From positions 1 through 58,097 of the forward strand of contig JAGCPV010000134.1 in assembly GCA_017965475.1 (NCBI GenBank): a stretch of DNA of 58,097 bases, read 5' to 3'. The translations under genes and the position numbers were made by a program. The notes beneath the pieces were generated by a model. That model made no database searches, had not been told where the DNA came from, and worked only from the letters and a program-made list of their open reading frames with translations. Source of the stretch: Prevotella sp. Its GTDB lineage: Bacteria > Bacteroidota > Bacteroidia > Bacteroidales > Bacteroidaceae. This document shows, one piece after another, positions 39,972-49,092 of this stretch; the stretch's first letter is position 1; the number at the start of each line of letters is the position of its first letter.

Positions 39972-41630
39972 TTAGTTATTCTGATATAGGTAGCGTTTGA
40001 TACTCTTCTTAGGAGTCTTGGCAAACTCCTCATCATGCAGTTCGATAGCCGCGATTCGGCTGTAGGCTGGCAGCTGGTTGTTCAGCTCCTGACGGTTCTG
40101 CTCCATGATCTTCTCCAGCTCCTCACGGGTGAAGTTGACCACTTCGTCCTTGTCGGGATGAACGAGTGCCACGAGTTTGTCGCCTCGCTGTATGACGATG
40201 CTCTCAGAGACCATTGCCATCGCGTTGAGCTTGTCCTCGATCTCCTCGGGATAGACATTCTGTCCGTTGGCGCCAAGCAGCATGTTCTTGATACGTCCAC
40301 GGATGAAGATATGTCCGCTGGGAGCCATCGTAGCCAGGTCTCCAGTATGGTACCAGCCGTCCTGATCGATCACGGCCTTGGTGGCTTCTTCGTTGTTATA
40401 GTAGCCCAGCATGAGGTTGGTACCTTTGGTAACGATCTCACCTGGTATATTCTCCGGATCACTGGAAAGGATGCGAACCTCCATGCGATCGACGGGTGTT
40501 CCGCAGGAGCCCCCTTTGAACACCTTATGGTCACAATAGGAGATGAGCGGCGCACACTCCGTCGTACCATATCCCACCGTGATGGGGAAGTTGATGGATA
40601 GCAGGAACTCCTCCACCTCCTTTGAGAGGGCAGCACCACCGACAATCACCTCGTAGGCACGTCCGCCGAAGGCGTTATACACATCCTGACAGATACGTTC
40701 CTTGACCTTCTTGGAAACCACGGGCATCGCCAACAGAAGTCTGATGCGGTTGTCCTGGATCTTGGGGAATACCTTCTTGCGGATGATCTTCTCGATGATC
40801 AGGGGAACGGTGACAATCAGTGTCGGTTTGATATCGGCAAAGGCCTGGGCGATGATCGCGGGTGACGGCAGACGGGTGAGGAAGAACAGGTGGCAACCGT
40901 TGCAGAAGCCGAAGAGGAACTCCACAGCCATACCGTACATGTGTGCCATCGGCAGGATGCTCAACAGGTTGTCGCCAGCCTTTACCTTCTTACCCAGACG
41001 GTTGATGATGAACTCCACATTTCCCCAGATAGCGCGATAGGGCAGCATGACTCCCTTCGAGAATCCCGTTGTCCCACTGGTATAGTTGATGAGCGCCAGT
41101 TCCTCGGCCTCGTCCTTGTAATAGTTCACATGCTCCTTGCGGAAGGCCCTCGGGAACTTGCTGCCGAATAACATATTCAAATGTTCGCGCGCGTACGTGA
41201 CCTTTTCAGAACGTGAGATTAACAACGAGAAGTCTGGCAGGTTGATGATAGCCTCCAGAGCCTGCATGGCCTTTGGGTCGATGGTCTTCACGGCATAGTC
41301 GCCTACGAAAAGCAACTTGGCACCAGAGTGGTTGACGATATTCTGAATCTGCTCCCCATTGAACTCATGGAGGATTGGAACAGCGACGGCGCCGTAGGTC
41401 AGTGTGGCGATGAATGCCACAGCCCAGTGGGCAGAGTTACGACCGCAGATGGCTATCTTGTCGCCCTTCACCACACCACTGTTCTCAAAGAGAATATGTA
41501 TCTTTTCTATTTTCCGTGCTACATCATGAAACTGTAGCGTGATGCCCTGGTAGTCGGTTAGTGCATCCTTGTCCCAGTTTTCGATGATCGCCCTTTGGAT
41601 ATACGCATTAAAACTGCTGAATGTTTCCAT
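39972..41630 (-). CDS. Long-chain acyl-CoA ligase-like AMP-binding protein, copy 1
   Basis: This 552-residue ANL enzyme is the first of the tandem pair. It begins METFSSFNAYIQRAIIENWD and shares domain order and motifs with its neighbour: LINYTSGTTGFSKGVMLPYR, VGYGTTECAPLISYCDH, GWYHTGDLATMAPSGHIFI. Differences cluster in the substrate-binding N-terminal half. A promoter (TATCTTTG, minus strand, 41660-41667) and repeated TGCACATTT sites precede it and probably control both genes. Role in acyl activation for lipid synthesis is inferred from the family. Confidence 0.88.
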   Translation of the reverse strand: METFSSFNAYIQRAIIENWDKDALTDYQGITLQFHDVARKIEKIHILFENSGVVKGDKIAICGRNSAHWAVAFIATLTYGAVAVPILHEFNGEQIQNIVNHSGAKLLFVGDYAVKTIDPKAMQALEAIINLPDFSLLISRSEKVTYAREHLNMLFGSKFPRAFRKEHVNYYKDEAEELALINYTSGTTGFSKGVMLPYRAIWGNVEFIINRLGKKVKAGDNLLSILPMAHMYGMAVEFLFGFCNGCHLFFLTRLPSPAIIAQAFADIKPTLIVTVPLIIEKIIRKKVFPKIQDNRIRLLLAMPVVSKKVKERICQDVYNAFGGRAYEVIVGGAALSKEVEEFLLSINFPITVGYGTTECAPLISYCDHKVFKGGSCGTPVDRMEVRILSSDPENIPGEIVTKGTNLMLGYYNNEEATKAVIDQDGWYHTGDLATMAPSGHIFIRGRIKNMLLGANGQNVYPEEIEDKLNAMAMVSESIVIQRGDKLVALVHPDKDEVVNFTREELEKIMEQNRQELNNQLPAYSRIAAIELHDEEFAKTPKKSIKRYLYQNN

Positions 41631-41637
41631 TGAAACT

Positions 41638-41702
41638 GCACATTTTTTGAAATTTTGTGCAAAGATAAAGCATTATCTGCACATTTCAAAAAAAAATGTG
41701 CA
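41638..41702 (-). promoter_or_regulatory. Acyl-CoA ligase promoter with TGCACATTT sites
   Basis: The minus-strand -7 box TATCTTTG is at 41660-41667. A dyad, TGCACATTT (41678-41686) and AAATGTGCA (41694-41702), lies across the -33 region. A third TGCACATTT at 41638-41646 lies just downstream of the start of transcription. This layout suits a repressor that spans the promoter. Confidence 0.5.
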
Positions 41703-41758
41703 CTTTTTTTAGTGCTGTTGGTAAAAATTAAGAGTTCATGCGAAAAAATGAACAATTT

Positions 41759-43006
41759 TTATTCGTATCTCATAGACTTCGCAGGGTGAATATGAGATAT
41801 CAGATAGCTTGGCGCGATCAGGACAAAAATGCAGATGAGGAGTGTGACGGCGTCGAGCAACAGGACCAGCGGGATGTTCAGTTCCATTGGAGCCTGACTG
41901 ACGTAATAGGTCTGTGGATCCAATGAGATGATACCTGTATATTGCTGCAGCAGGACGATGCCGATTCCGATGACATTACCCCATAGCATACCCTGGCCGA
42001 TGATGAAGACGGAGAACCAGAGGAACGTGTGACGGATGGTCTTGTTACGGGCGCCGAGGGCTTTCAGGATGCCGATCATCTGGGTACGTTCGAGAATGAT
42101 GATCAACAGTCCGCTGATCATCGTGAATCCAGCCACGCAGACCATCAGGGCGAGGATGATCCAGACATTGATGTCAAGCAGTTCCAACCACATGAACACC
42201 TGCGGATAGGATTCGTAGATGGTGTTCGACGTGATCATGTTGCCCTTGTCGTCATGGCTGTGGTTGATGTTATTGACGAAAGCCTCCTCCGTCTCTGGGA
42301 GTTTGTCCAAGTCGTCAATCGTAGCGCCTATACCCGTACAGTCTTCCGGCTCCCAGCCGTTCAGACGGTTGACGGCGTAGAGATCCGTAAAACACAGGCT
42401 CTCGTCGAAACGCGTCATGTTGGTCTGGTAGATGCCACAAACGGTAAACCTACGGGTTCTCACATCGTTGTCTCCAATGAAATAGGAAAACACTTTGTCA
42501 CCGGTCTTCAGCTGGAGCTTGTTTGCAATCATCTTCGACATCAGCAGTTGGTAGTGACTGGTAGAGTCGCTGAACTGTGGTATCTCTCCTTCCACCAGAT
42601 GCTCTTTCAGGAAGGTGGCATTGAACTCAGGACCAACACCCTTGAAGGCTACACCCAGGAAGTCTTCATCCGTTTTCAGCAGTCCTTGTGTGACGGAATA
42701 GCGCTCCACATGATTCACGCCGGGGATCTGTCTGATGACGTCCAGGAGACTGTCGTTGACATAGATCGAATAAGGATCGACATCGCTGAACAGCAGGACG
42801 TGATGGACCTGAACATGTCCACCGAAGCCCACGACCTTGTCACGGATGGTGTGCTTGAAACCCAAAACGACACTGACGGTGACAATCATCACGGCCAGAC
42901 CGATGGCCACACCAACGGTGGCTATACGGATGGCAGGACGACTCACCATACGTTTGTCGCCCTTGTCACTATAGATTCTTCTGGCTATGAATAGTGGGAA
43001 ATTCAC
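41759..43006 (-). CDS. LolC/E- or MacB-type ABC permease
   Basis: The 415-residue permease has one N-terminal transmembrane helix (about 24-46, IRIATVGVAIGLAVMIVTVS), a periplasmic core domain of about 220 residues (HVERYSVTQGLLKTDEDFLG), and three C-terminal helices at about 280-400 with the FtsX motif ILKALGARNKTIRHTFLW. This is the lipoprotein-releasing (LolC/LolE) arrangement. Its ATPase is not adjacent. The start overlaps the aminotransferase stop by four bases. Confidence 0.85.
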   Translation of the reverse strand: MNFPLFIARRIYSDKGDKRMVSRPAIRIATVGVAIGLAVMIVTVSVVLGFKHTIRDKVVGFGGHVQVHHVLLFSDVDPYSIYVNDSLLDVIRQIPGVNHVERYSVTQGLLKTDEDFLGVAFKGVGPEFNATFLKEHLVEGEIPQFSDSTSHYQLLMSKMIANKLQLKTGDKVFSYFIGDNDVRTRRFTVCGIYQTNMTRFDESLCFTDLYAVNRLNGWEPEDCTGIGATIDDLDKLPETEEAFVNNINHSHDDKGNMITSNTIYESYPQVFMWLELLDINVWIILALMVCVAGFTMISGLLIIILERTQMIGILKALGARNKTIRHTFLWFSVFIIGQGMLWGNVIGIGIVLLQQYTGIISLDPQTYYVSQAPMELNIPLVLLLDAVTLLICIFVLIAPSYLISHIHPAKSMRYE

Positions 43007-44211
43007 TTCTCTTCATCTACTCTTCCAGGATAAGCCTCCAGGGCTTTCCTCAGTACGACGAGTGCGCGCTCAAGATCCTTCTTCTTCAACACATAGGCAA
43101 TACGCACCTGATTGATGCCTGCGCCAGGAGTGGTGTAGAAACCAGCGGCAGGTGCCATCATCACCGTCTCGCCCTCGTACTCGAACTCAGAGAGACACCA
43201 GCGGCAGAATTTCTCCGCATCATCCACAGGGAGTTTCGCCACAGTATAGAAGGCGCCCATCGGAATGGGGGAATAGACACCAGGAATACGGTTCAGACCG
43301 TCGATCAGACACTTACGTCGCTCCACATACTCGTCATAAACATCACGATAATATTCCTCAGGAGCATCCAGAGAGGCCTCAGCCACAATCTGTCCGATGA
43401 GGGGCGGGGAGAGACGAGCCTGACAGAACTTCATCACGGCCTTTCTCACCTCGACATTCTTCGTGATCAGCGCACCAATACGAATACCGCACTCGGAATA
43501 GCGCTTCGACACGGAGTCGATCAGGATCACATTCTGCTCGATGCCCTCCAGATGACAGGCGGAGATATAGGGAGAACCCGTATAGATATACTCGCGATAG
43601 ACCTCGTCGGAGAAGAGATACAGGTCGTATTTCTTCACCAGGTCACGGATCTGGTTCATCTCACGACGGGTATAGAGATAGCCCGTCGGGTTGTTGGGAT
43701 TACAGATCATAATGGCACGGGTGCGCTCATTGATCAGTTCCTCGAACTTCTCAACCTTCGGCAGCGAGAACCCTTCCTCGATGGTAGTGGCGATGGTACG
43801 GATCTTCGCACCTGCGGAGATGGCGAACGCCATATAGTTGGCATAGGCAGGCTCCGGCACGATAATCTCATCACCAGGATTCAGACAACTGAGGAAGGCG
43901 AAGAGCACGGCCTCACTACCGCCTGAGGTGATGATGATATCCTCGGCTGTGACATTGATATTGTATTTCGCGTAATAATCCACCAGTTTCTCGCGATAGC
44001 TCAGGTATCCCTGCGACGGGGAATACTCCAGGATATCACGGTCTATCCGCTTCAGGGCGTCAAGACCCACCTGCGGCGTGGGCAGGTCAGGCTGTCCGAT
44101 GTTCAGGTGATAAACCTTCGTTCCTCTTTTCTTGGCGGCAGCGGCCAGAGGGGCGAGCTTCCGGATAGGAGACTCGGGCATTTCCAGGCCGCGAACTGAT
44201 ATTTCAGGCAT
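43003..44211 (-). CDS. Class I/II pyridoxal-phosphate aminotransferase
   Basis: This 402-residue fold-type I enzyme shows KVYHLNIGQPDLPTPQVGLD, the PLP-phosphate segment TSGGSEAVLFAFL, ICNPNNPTGYLYTRREM, the aspartate in LFSDEVYREYIY, and the PLP-lysine in SVSKRYSECGIRIGAL (about 236-250). The C-terminal Arg lies in NQVRIAYVL. It resembles AspC/AspB-like aminotransferases with broad amino acid range; the exact substrate is not evident. It is cotranscribed with the LolC/E-type permease. Its promoter is the minus-strand TACCTTTG at 44265-44272. Confidence 0.88.
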   Translation of the reverse strand: MPEISVRGLEMPESPIRKLAPLAAAAKKRGTKVYHLNIGQPDLPTPQVGLDALKRIDRDILEYSPSQGYLSYREKLVDYYAKYNINVTAEDIIITSGGSEAVLFAFLSCLNPGDEIIVPEPAYANYMAFAISAGAKIRTIATTIEEGFSLPKVEKFEELINERTRAIMICNPNNPTGYLYTRREMNQIRDLVKKYDLYLFSDEVYREYIYTGSPYISACHLEGIEQNVILIDSVSKRYSECGIRIGALITKNVEVRKAVMKFCQARLSPPLIGQIVAEASLDAPEEYYRDVYDEYVERRKCLIDGLNRIPGVYSPIPMGAFYTVAKLPVDDAEKFCRWCLSEFEYEGETVMMAPAAGFYTTPGAGINQVRIAYVLKKKDLERALVVLRKALEAYPGRVDEEK

Positions 44212-44312
44212 CTTTTTGAGTTTTACTTTTTACCTTTATACTTTTTACTTTCGTAAAATCGGTGCAAAGGTAACACAAATTATCGTAAATCTGTGCAATC
44301 TCTGCCCAAAAA

Positions 44313-44344
44313 TTTGCTTTTCTCAGAATTTATGCGTACTTTTG
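44313..44344 (+). promoter_or_regulatory. Promoter of pseudokinase operon
   Basis: TTTG (44313-44316) and TACTTTTG (44337-44344), 20-base spacer; ATG 44378 lies 33 bases after the box. Confidence 0.65.
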
Positions 44345-44377
44345 CCCGATAAAATCAATCAAAATACAAACGTAACG

Positions 44378-45712
44378 ATGAATTTTGAGGAACTGATAGA
44401 GACGCGTGATGCCCGTAAGACTACGAAGGTACACCTGCCGTATGGCAATTTCTACAAGCGTTTGATTGACGGTAAGTACTCCAATTTCGTGGAGTTCCAC
44501 GATGAGGTGGCCGACAATATCTATTTCCAGAAGAGCGTGAAGGAGGAGTATGACGCCCTGGCGGGTATCGACCAGAAGGAACAGCTCCATTTCATGCCCA
44601 ACGAGGGGGATGATGGTATCTACGCCATCGCCGTCGAGGTGGGTAACTACATCACGGTGGAGCAGTTGTTGAATGATGATCCTGCCGTTGTTGCCAGAGG
44701 AGAGTTCGTGAAGACCACACTACGCGACCTGATGGCATTTACGAGCTATCTGAACGATCAGGGCATCTACCACGTGTGCTTTGCACCTTCCAATATCCTG
44801 CTTCGTAAGAACGATCAAGCCGTGAGACTCCTTTGCCACGGGTCTTTCTATCAGAAAGTGGATCAGGATGTGCTATACGACGGTGTGGAGGATTTTGTGG
44901 CGCCAGAGGTGTTCAAGGGCGGTACCATCGACAGTCGTACGGATGTCTATTCCCTCGGCAAGTTCATTTCCTATATCTATGATTCGTCAGGTCTGCCCCT
45001 GGAGTTGAAGCGAGTGGTGGAGAAAGCGACGGCAGAGGCCCCGGAGGATCGCTATGATTCTGTGGAGACCATGAGAAAGACGATCATCAACCTCACGAAT
45101 GCCCGCCGTACGGGTACGACGGCTATTGTGACGATTGCCATTGCTGCCGCCATCGTGGGACTATTCTTCTACCTGCTGCCCAGTCCGGAGGTGGTGGAGT
45201 ATGTGAAACCTGTGGAGGAACCTGTTCCCGACGAGATGTTGGATGAGGATATGGATGCCCTCTTGGGTATTGGTGCAGATGCCGATTCCGCTACCATTGC
45301 CCATATCGTCGAACTGCAGAAGCACAAGAAGGACTCTATGGGTGTGAGTCCGGCAAAGATGCGTGAGTACAATGCCAAGGCCGAGGCCATCTTCCGCAAA
45401 CAGTTCACGAAGGCTGCCGACGCGATTATCTCCGATGTCTATAATAATGATCAGATGAATGCATCCGAGCAGAACTTTAATGCCAAAAGCAAGATCATGA
45501 CAGAACGGCTGTCCAAGTTGCAGAATGATCTGTGCAAGACCACCACACTGAGTCCTGACCGTGCATCGGGCATCGCCTCCCAGATCATCGAACAACTGAC
45601 GGAGAAGAAGAAGGCCGCCATGGAGAAGGATTATTATGGCGTCAAGAAACAGAAGGACGAGCAGGATGCTGCTGCCAAGAAGAAAACAGACGAGTCTAAT
45701 AAAAACGAATAA
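44378..45712 (+). CDS. Membrane-anchored protein pseudokinase
   Basis: ATG 44378 gives 444 residues. Residues 1 to about 235 have a Ser/Thr kinase-like fold, with DFVAPEVFKGGTIDSRTDVYSLGKF matching the APE and DxYSLG regions. Key catalytic residues are absent. The HRD loop reads HVCFAPSNILLR (Asp to Phe; Asn kept), the DFG position reads CHGSFY, and no glycine-rich loop is seen. One transmembrane helix lies at about 247-268, followed by a charged, coiled-coil-rich domain. It is probably a signalling or scaffold pseudokinase (inference). It starts an operon with DUF4494 and yggS. Confidence 0.75.
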   Translation: MNFEELIETRDARKTTKVHLPYGNFYKRLIDGKYSNFVEFHDEVADNIYFQKSVKEEYDALAGIDQKEQLHFMPNEGDDGIYAIAVEVGNYITVEQLLNDDPAVVARGEFVKTTLRDLMAFTSYLNDQGIYHVCFAPSNILLRKNDQAVRLLCHGSFYQKVDQDVLYDGVEDFVAPEVFKGGTIDSRTDVYSLGKFISYIYDSSGLPLELKRVVEKATAEAPEDRYDSVETMRKTIINLTNARRTGTTAIVTIAIAAAIVGLFFYLLPSPEVVEYVKPVEEPVPDEMLDEDMDALLGIGADADSATIAHIVELQKHKKDSMGVSPAKMREYNAKAEAIFRKQFTKAADAIISDVYNNDQMNASEQNFNAKSKIMTERLSKLQNDLCKTTTLSPDRASGIASQIIEQLTEKKKAAMEKDYYGVKKQKDEQDAAAKKKTDESNKNE

Positions 45713-45729
45713 AACAGAAACATACACAC

Positions 45730-46209
45730 ATGAGAAGCAGAACAGCTATTTGGTTTGAGTGCAAGATCCGTTATGAGAAAGTCATGGAAGACGGCTTGCA
45801 GAAGAAAGTAAACGAGAGTTATGTAGTCGATGCCCTCAGCTTCAGCGAGGCTGAGGAGCGCATCATAGAGGAGATGTCCTCATACATCAGCGGTGAGTTC
45901 GACGTGGCCGATATCAAGAAGGCTGCCTATAAGGAGATATTCTTCTCCGACGACGAGATGGCCGACAAGTGGTACAAGGCCAAACTTCAGTTCATCACCA
46001 TCGACGAGAAGACGGAGAAGGAGAAGCGCAGCACAGTGACCTATCTCGTGCAGGCCGGTTCTTTCAATGGTGCCGTGAAGAATATCGAAGAAGTGATGGG
46101 AGGGACGATGATCGACTACGTCATCGCCTCTGTAGCTGAGACCACACTGATGGATGTCTTCGAGTATGCGAAGACGAAAAAGGACGACAAACCAGAATAC
46201 GAACAGTAA
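45730..46209 (+). CDS. DUF4494-domain protein
   Basis: This 159-residue soluble protein begins AIWFECKIRYEKVMEDG and fits DUF4494, a small Bacteroidetes family of unknown function. Features include NESYVVDALSFSEAEERIIE, WYKAKLQFITIDEKTEKEKR and YLVQAGSFNGAVKNIEEVM. It follows the pseudokinase by 17 bases and precedes yggS by one base, an order that recurs for DUF4494 and yggS in Bacteroidetes. Confidence 0.88.
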   Translation: MRSRTAIWFECKIRYEKVMEDGLQKKVNESYVVDALSFSEAEERIIEEMSSYISGEFDVADIKKAAYKEIFFSDDEMADKWYKAKLQFITIDEKTEKEKRSTVTYLVQAGSFNGAVKNIEEVMGGTMIDYVIASVAETTLMDVFEYAKTKKDDKPEYEQ

Positions 46210-46210
46210 G

Positions 46211-46885
46211 ATGGACTACGACGTAAAAGGTCATTTACATCAGATACTCGACACATTGCCACAGGGCGTCCGCCTTGTGGCAATTTCCAAGTATCATCCT
46301 AATGAGTATATCGAGGCTGCCTATGAAGAGGGACAGCGCATCTTTGGTGAAAGTCACGAACAGGAACTGCGCCTGAAACACGAGACACTGCCCAAGGATA
46401 TTGAGTGGCACTTTATAGGCCATCTGCAGACGAATAAGGTTAAGTATATAGCATCGTATGTGTCTATGGTCGAGGCCGTTGACTCACTGAAGCTCCTGAA
46501 AGAGATTAACCGTCAGGCGGAGAAGTGTGGACGTGTGATAAAGGTGTTGCTCGAACTCCATATTGCTGAGGAAGCCACGAAGTACGGTCTGACACTGGAT
46601 GCCTGTCGCCAACTGCTTGAAGAGGGAGAGTGGCGCGAGATGGAGCATGTCCGGATTTGTGGACTGATGATGATGGCATCGTTTGTCGAGGATCGTGAAC
46701 AGATCCGTCGTGAGATGCAGACGGCAGCTGATTTCTTCGATGAGGTAAAAGGAAAATACTTTACTGATGATGAGGCGTTCTGTGAACGGTCTTGGGGTAT
46801 GAGCGACGATTATCTCATCGCCCTTGAGACCCGTTCCACGATGGTTCGCATCGGCACGTCTATCTTTGGTCCGCGCGTCTATTGA
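46211..46885 (+). CDS. YggS-family PLP homeostasis protein
   Basis: The 224-residue barrel binds pyridoxal phosphate and controls its free level. The PLP lysine is in VRLVAISKYHPNEYIEAAYE. Other motifs are FGESHEQELRLKHE, WHFIGHLQTNKVKYIA, ICGLMMMASF and LEMSWGMS-like RSWGMSDDYLIALETRSTMVRIGTSIFG. ATG 46211 is one base from the DUF4494 stop. Its last 26 bases overlap the EFR1 gene on the opposite strand. Confidence 0.92.
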   Translation: MDYDVKGHLHQILDTLPQGVRLVAISKYHPNEYIEAAYEEGQRIFGESHEQELRLKHETLPKDIEWHFIGHLQTNKVKYIASYVSMVEAVDSLKLLKEINRQAEKCGRVIKVLLELHIAEEATKYGLTLDACRQLLEEGEWREMEHVRICGLMMMASFVEDREQIRREMQTAADFFDEVKGKYFTDDEAFCERSWGMSDDYLIALETRSTMVRIGTSIFGPRVY

Positions 46886-47642
46886 AATAGTATTGATCCC
46901 GCTTTCTCGTGATCTTGCCATAGTTGATGGCATGAACGGGACAGTAGTGATAACAGGCCAGACAACAGGTGCACTTGCCGTTATGGAGCCATACGGGAGG
47001 TGCACCTTTGATATTATCCACAGGACAAACCTTCGCACACTTGCCGCATTGGATGCAGACTTCCGCATCCACCGTGAATTTCTTGTCCGTGATCATCCGC
47101 TTGTTGAAGTAGCCCCCGATCACGTAGGAATAGAGGCGGGGAGTGGCCCCTTTTTCCAGTTCCTCGATACCACGCTTACGGTCCTTCAGAATACTGATGA
47201 TATGGTGCAGCTGACGCTGGGCATTCTCGATCTTCCAGTGCTCCTTATCCTCAGGGTCAGTCTTCATAAACGGCAGACAGACATACGACTCTGGCATGAT
47301 GACTGAGAAGAGTGTCTCTGCCTCCAGACCCTTCTGCGCCAGATCCTTGTTCAGGATGGTCATCGCCTCGCCCATATTGTCGCCACAGGTTGTCAGTGCC
47401 CAACAGTAGGCATCTTCCGCATTCATGATGTGCAACTGACTGATGAATGTTCGCACGATCCTCGGAGGCTGCCAACCGTGTGTAGGGAAGCAGAAGCCGA
47501 GTCGCTCGTTTTTCTGTAGCGCGAACTCATACCGTCCTTCCCTGATGAGATCGGGGATATAGAACAGTTCCTCGTCGAGGGCTTTCGCGATCTCCGTAGC
47601 CACCCAACGGGTGTTGCCTGTGCCTGAGAAATAGAATATCAT
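46860..47642 (-). CDS. EFR1-type flavodoxin-ferredoxin fusion
   Basis: This 260-residue protein has an N-terminal flavodoxin-like domain (MIFYFSGTGNTRWVATEIAK with the FMN phosphate loop; FCFPTHGWQPPRIVRTF). A C-terminal 2[4Fe-4S] ferredoxin domain follows, with CIQCGKCAKVCPVDNI and CTCCLACYHYCPVHAI. It would move electrons in the cytosol; the partner is unknown. It lies 13 bases after the ABC gene and overlaps yggS by 26 bases tail-to-tail. Confidence 0.92.
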   Translation of the reverse strand: MIFYFSGTGNTRWVATEIAKALDEELFYIPDLIREGRYEFALQKNERLGFCFPTHGWQPPRIVRTFISQLHIMNAEDAYCWALTTCGDNMGEAMTILNKDLAQKGLEAETLFSVIMPESYVCLPFMKTDPEDKEHWKIENAQRQLHHIISILKDRKRGIEELEKGATPRLYSYVIGGYFNKRMITDKKFTVDAEVCIQCGKCAKVCPVDNIKGAPPVWLHNGKCTCCLACYHYCPVHAINYGKITRKRDQYYFNRRADQR

Positions 47643-47655
47643 AATCAGATCGTTT

Positions 47656-49092
47656 TTATGATTGCCGCTCCAGATAGATGGAGTGGTCGATGCAATGGGG
47701 AAGCTCCTCCTGATAGTGGGTTACGTAGATCAGGGTGACTTCCGGATTCTCACAATAGTCATCCACCAGATCCTTCACCATCCTGCGATTATTATCATCG
47801 AGTCCATGCAGCGGTTCGTCGAGGATCAGCAGGTCTGGCTCCTTCACGAAGGCACGGGCCAACAGCACCAGTCGCTGCTCACCACTCGACATCTCCAGGA
47901 ATTTCCGTTCCGAGAGATGGCCGACACCTAATTTGCTAAGCCATTTGCGACACAGTTCTTTTTCCTCTTCGTTAGCCCTGACATAGAGCCCTACGGTATC
48001 CTTCAGACCACTGGCCACAATCTGGATCGCGGGGATATTTTGTTTATAGCTGCGATGCATCTCCGGCGACACGTAGCCGATATGGCGCTTGATGTCCCAG
48101 ATGCTCTCACCCGTGCCGCGACGATGACCAAAGAGCGAGATGTCACAGGCATAGCCCTGAGGATTATCTGCACAGACCAGCGAGAGTAGGGTAGATTTCC
48201 CACTTCCATTCTGTCCCGACAGTGCCCAATGCTCTCCCTTACACACTGTCCAGTCCAGTTCCCTCAGTATCGTCCGCTCTCCGTATCTGATACTCACCTT
48301 CCTAAAACTAATAACTGTAATAACTGGGGTCAGGCCCCGACATAAAGTTTTTTCTCGCAAGGGACGGGTCTCACCTACTATCGGGGCCTGACCCCAGTAC
48401 GAGGTTTTGGGAAGAACGCGCATGTCGCGGACCTCGACGATATGGGTGATGAAATCAGGGATTTCGTCCGTCTTGGCGAGAACGAGAATGATCTGTAGTC
48501 CCTGTTCCCGTGCCAGCATCGCCAATAACTCCTTCAACTGATCGCGCGTCTCCGCATCCAGTCCGATAAACGGATTCTCCATGATCAGCACCTTCGGTTT
48601 GGTGAATAGCGATGCCGCCAGTTTGTATTTCCTCAGTTCGCCGCTCGACAGCAGGATGATATACTTATCGAGCAGTCCCTCCAGATGGAACAGTTCATAG
48701 ATATGCCGTTGCAAAGCCCTGCGCTCAGGCGTATCCTCTCCCGCCAGTTGGTAGGCCTCTTCGAGTTTCGAGCCCACGGTGGGCGTCTCCTCGTCGATCT
48801 CCATCTGGTTCCAGCGCTGCTGCAGGAAGTAGGTCTTATCATTGTCGCCTCCATAGGTATCGCGGAAAGAGATATGCTTCAGGTTATTATAGGGCTCGTC
48901 GAAGGCGTATCTCACCATATCAGGGAAGGCCGGATGACGTCCCGTGATCATATCCACGAACATCGACTTGCCGCTGCCGTTCCTACCGATAATAGCGATA
49001 TGCTCCCCCTCGTCGAGCGAGAAGTTCACAGGCTCCGCCATCGACCACTCCGGCTTTCGCGCCCTCGCGTTGATCATCTCAATCGTTTTCAT
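47656..49092 (-). CDS. ModF-like protein with two ABC ATPase domains
   Basis: The 478-residue protein has two ABC domains and no membrane segment. The first (about 1-225) has Walker [19 protein letters not shown] and a signature [15 protein letters not shown], with Walker [12 protein letters not shown] (Asn for the usual Asp-Glu). The second (about 262-478) has [30 protein letters not shown] and [11 protein letters not shown]. The linker at about 232-257 is encoded by an inverted-repeat element (48323-48398). ModF proteins are suspected accessory ATPases or translation-type factors. It overlaps ruvC by 14 bases and is followed by the EFR1 gene. Confidence 0.85.
   Translation of the reverse strand: MKTIEMINARARKPEWSMAEPVNFSLDEGEHIAIIGRNGSGKSMFVDMITGRHPAFPDMVRYAFDEPYNNLKHISFRDTYGGDNDKTYFLQQRWNQMEIDEETPTVGSKLEEAYQLAGEDTPERRALQRHIYELFHLEGLLDKYIILLSSGELRKYKLAASLFTKPKVLIMENPFIGLDAETRDQLKELLAMLAREQGLQIILVLAKTDEIPDFITHIVEVRDMRVLPKTSYWGQAPIVGETRPLREKTLCRGLTPVITVISFRKVSIRYGERTILRELDWTVCKGEHWALSGQNGSGKSTLLSLVCADNPQGYACDISLFGHRRGTGESIWDIKRHIGYVSPEMHRSYKQNIPAIQIVASGLKDTVGLYVRANEEEKELCRKWLSKLGVGHLSERKFLEMSSGEQRLVLLARAFVKEPDLLILDEPLHGLDDNNRRMVKDLVDDYCENPEVTLIYVTHYQEELPHCIDHSIYLERQS
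48323..48398. repeat. REP-like inverted-repeat element inside a coding gene
   Basis: ACTGGGGTCAGGCCCCGA (48323-48340) and its exact reverse complement (48381-48398) flank a 40-base centre. The GGGGTCAGGCCCC core is itself nearly palindromic, as in REP sequences moved by TnpA-REP transposases. It sits in the linker between the two ATPase domains, leaving the frame open. No transposase gene is in the window. Confidence 0.75.
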
